A stretch of DNA of 64,000 nucleotides from Hyaloscypha bicolor E (taxonomy: Eukaryota > Ascomycota > Leotiomycetes > Helotiales > Hyaloscyphaceae): assembly GCF_002865645.1 (NCBI RefSeq), contig NW_020194559.1, positions 1,217,390 to 1,281,389 of the forward strand. Direction: 5' to 3'. Positions 61,640 to 64,000 of the stretch are shown here, piece after piece. Numbering within the stretch: position 1 is the stretch's first letter; each line of letters begins with the position of its first letter. The notes under the pieces were generated by a model. The model had not been told where the DNA came from, did no database searches, and saw only the letters and a list, made by a program, of their open reading frames with translations. A program made the position numbers and the translations under genes.

Positions 61640-62946
61640 AATTCTCCTAGCCCGTTCTCCGGCAATATACTAGCAAATAACAAGCCACTCACTACCGCCG
61701 AGCAAAAGGGTCTCTAGCTAGCTAGAACTAAGATAGTTAATAGCAAGAAGAAGACTATTAAGCCGATCCGTCACGGTCCGCTCATACTTAAGCCAGGAGA
61801 GGTAAGTAAATCGGTCCCGATTTGGCACCGAATTACCGGGCATTTAATAAAGAAATACTAACTATTTGCCATATAGAAGAGTAATAAACATAATAGAGAC
61901 TACGTTAATTAGTATGGAAATTATCGCGCGTGCGCCTATATACCGTGTATTATTATTATGGGACATGCCAAGAAATTATTCACGTTAGGCACGAGATCTA
62001 GTTCCTCTAATATCTACTTTAGGTAAGTAATCTCTACGGATTCTCTAATAATTCGGGGCAGAATAGCCGGCTAATCGGTCCTAATTAACTACCTCGTCCA
62101 CTCCTCTTATAGCAAGAATAGCTCGGTCTATAATTACTACTTAACTCTCGGAAGCACAGAGAATAAGTATTATAACGTGAGCAATTCGCTCTAGAATCTG
62201 CCCCTATTTACTACTAACTTACTAACTATTTACTAGCTACCTCGCGAGCTCCTAGCTAATATTCATAGCCTTATTAAGGACGCCCTATTATATAACTACC
62301 TACTAAAGGCCCACGCTACTACGCCTATTAGCCAGTAGCCCGCTACTAAAAAGGAGACGTTTATAGCCATAGTTAGTAAGGCAAAGCTCCTAACTCTGGC
62401 GTTTAAAGATATACTAGTAAGTAATAATTCGCTAGCCAATTCCCGGTAATTCTGGGGTAATTATAGGGCGATTTAGTAACTAATAGCTACTAAAGAAAAA
62501 GAACCCTAGCCTCTAAGCTATTCCGAGAAAGCATAAGTTCGAGAATACATTCACGGATAGTAAAGACCTTTTTATAATCTCTTAGTAGGCCGCTAATACC
62601 CGATCTAATCTCAAGATAGTCTCTATAGCCCTATTAGATATTACTAAGAAATAATATAAGATCCTGCAAAACCAGGACCGGATTCTTTTATATATCTAAT
62701 TACTCTCTACCGATTTCCTCCCGATTCCCTGCCTATCTACTAACGAATTATAGGTAATAAAAAGTCAGTCATAAGTATAATTACTATCTCGTTAATACTA
62801 TTTAGAAGATAAGTAGGGAACTTAATAACCTCAAAGATATAGATCTCGAGCTAGAGGATCTTGACCTATTAAATGCCAATTACCTCTCGGATAATAACCC
62901 AGAGGAAGTCGACTCTAGAAATAGTATTCGCGGAGAAAACGACTAA
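61640..62946 (+). pseudogene. Unrecognised RIP-masked gene with a candidate intron
   Basis: A plus-strand frame of about 300 codons from about 61640 to 62540 contains only TAG/TAA stops (no TGA), as expected for mutated glutamines. Readable parts are KKKTIKPIRHGPLILKPGE near 61750, MGHAKKLFTLGTRSSSS near 61960 and KETFIAIVSKAKLLTLAFKD near 62350. After a frame change near 62520 it continues KHKFENTFTDSKDLFIISQQ, then DRILLYIQLLSTDFLPIP near 62690. A candidate 52-nt intron (62754-62805: GTAATA donor, TTAATAC, TTTAG acceptor) leads to an acidic tail LKDIDLELEDLDLLNANY and a stop at 62944-62946. No family recognised; it could be a duplicated host gene or a transposon gene. Confidence 0.5.
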
Positions 62947-63214
62947 TCATGCCTGGTTTACTAGTAGTTCGGTAGCTATTAGCCGGCGGGTGGCTAGCTA
63001 TTTAATACCGGGGCACTCCAGATATGGCTATTAGGCATTTCTCTTTCTTTATATACTAGATATATAGCTAGCGGTAATCTGGCTCTGGGTAGTAGCATTA
63101 TGGCTTGTAATTAGCATAGTATTTAGTATTTCCTTAGCGGATAATACCTATTAAGTAATAAATAAATCAAGAATTAATCCCTGAACCTTCTTCCCCTGCT
63201 TGCCGCTAATCTGC

Positions 63215-63680
63215 AAGTAATATATTAGCTAAATATAACAAATAAGCTACTTTATAGGAGGAGTTTAGGTTATAAAGCGCCACTAATTTATAAGTAATGC
63301 ATTAGCTAAATATAGGAGAAGAATTACTAGGTAAGAGAAGTTTAGATTACTAATAATTACCGATCTATAAGTAATATATTAGCTAAATATAAGAGAAAAG
63401 TTACTAGATAAGAGAAGTTTAGGTTACTAATTATTACTAATCTATAAATAATATATTAGCTAAATATAGGAGAAGAGTTACTAGGTAAAAGAAGTTTAGG
63501 TTACTAATTATTACTGATCTATAAGTAATATATTAGCTAAATATAGTAGAAGAGTTACTAAATAAAAGAAGTTTAGTTTACTAATTATTACTAATTTATA
63601 AATAATATATTAGCTAAATATAAAAGAAAAGTTATTAGATAAAAAAAGTTTAAGTTATTAATTATTACTATATTATTCTA
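63215..63680. repeat. 77-bp minisatellite, about six copies
   Basis: AAGTAATATATTAGCTAAAT and close variants recur at 63215, 63292, 63369, 63446, 63523 and 63600, exactly 77 bp apart. GC content falls from the left copies (GCGCC, GCATTAGC) to the right copies, which are almost pure A/T. Confidence 0.93.
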
Positions 63681-64000
63681 TTATAATACTTTATAATAAT
63701 AAAAATTAAAATATAATAGATATTTTTGATATAAATTTAAAATCTCAGAAAATATATTTTGTATCGGATTTAATTTTTTAATAAATATAAACAAGTTTAA
63801 TAAAAGATCAAAAATAAATAATTATTAAATCAAAACTTATATTTTATTTAAAAATTATTTTTCATTTAAATTTTTAATCAGATTTAATTTTTAGATTTAT
63901 ATATTTAAATAAATAATTTAAATAATTTAAAAATTTTTTATAATATTATGAAAATTTAAATATTATTGTAAAAAAATTATTTTTCAATATCATGAAAATC
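63681..64000. other. AT-rich end of the window
   Basis: AT-rich sequence in which CA and TG are present again (TTTTGTATCGG, AATCAAAACTTA, TCATGAAAATC), unlike the RIP blocks. No gene or repeat partner seen. Confidence 0.4.

Noticed and set aside
1..64000. Centromere
   Set aside because: RIP-mutated retroelements would fit, but gene islands with intact genes interrupt them and nothing in the sequence alone identifies a centromere.
1..64000. tRNA, rRNA or other structured RNA genes
   Set aside because: No cloverleaf, rRNA segment or riboswitch-like fold was recognised in any unmutated part.

Overview
This window looks like an AT-rich compartment of a filamentous ascomycete (Pezizomycotina) genome. 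Three things suggest this: spliceosomal introns of 59-60 nt with fungal branch points, protein families typical of these fungi (HET domain, fungal-type kinase, ankyrin C-terminus, small cysteine-rich secreted protein), and very strong repeat-induced point mutation (RIP). In the AT-rich blocks CpA and TpG are almost absent and TpA is everywhere. Many reading frames there become open if TAG/TAA are read as mutated CAG/CAA. I cannot name the species.

Layout. 1-360 is an unmutated segment with a 62-bp near-perfect hairpin. 360-8155 is RIP-mutated: a Tc1/mariner transposase relic (minus), then a complete-looking Gypsy element (A) with LTRs. 8160-11690 is the first gene island: an unmutated solo LTR and one intact intronless HET-domain gene (minus). 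11690-28920 is RIP-mutated nested retroelements: an outer LTR pair enclosing a 13-kb Gypsy element (C) that carries an extra reading frame after the integrase. 28920-35690 is the second gene island: a kinase pseudogene (minus), an ankyrin C-terminal fragment (plus) and an intact 112-aa secreted cysteine-rich protein (plus). 35690-47390 is RIP-mutated: an inverted partial copy of Gypsy C, a Copia relic and a third Gypsy (B). Gypsy B's integrase is cut at 47390 by a block containing a 2.9-kb tandem duplication (47391-53028). From 53 kb to the end the DNA is less mutated, with two unrecognised RIP-masked reading frames (53.2-56.0 and 61.6-62.95 kb), several minisatellites and one extremely AT-rich stretch (58.4-60.36 kb).

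Function. Only two genes look intact: the HET protein (non-self recognition type) and the secreted protein (effector-like). The kinase and ankyrin remnants belong to families often found with HET/NLR-type genes in fungi. The islands therefore read as a small non-self-recognition or host-interaction neighbourhood inside transposon-derived heterochromatin. The kinase was inactivated by changes matching RIP spill-over.

The most unusual structural signal is a 36-bp palindrome centred on CCATGG (mutated to CTATAG). It recurs at LTR positions, at the exact ends of broken LTR fragments, and once inside the Gypsy C coding region. It is missing from one LTR of the same family. Coordinates of mutated elements are approximate, since all homology was judged by eye.
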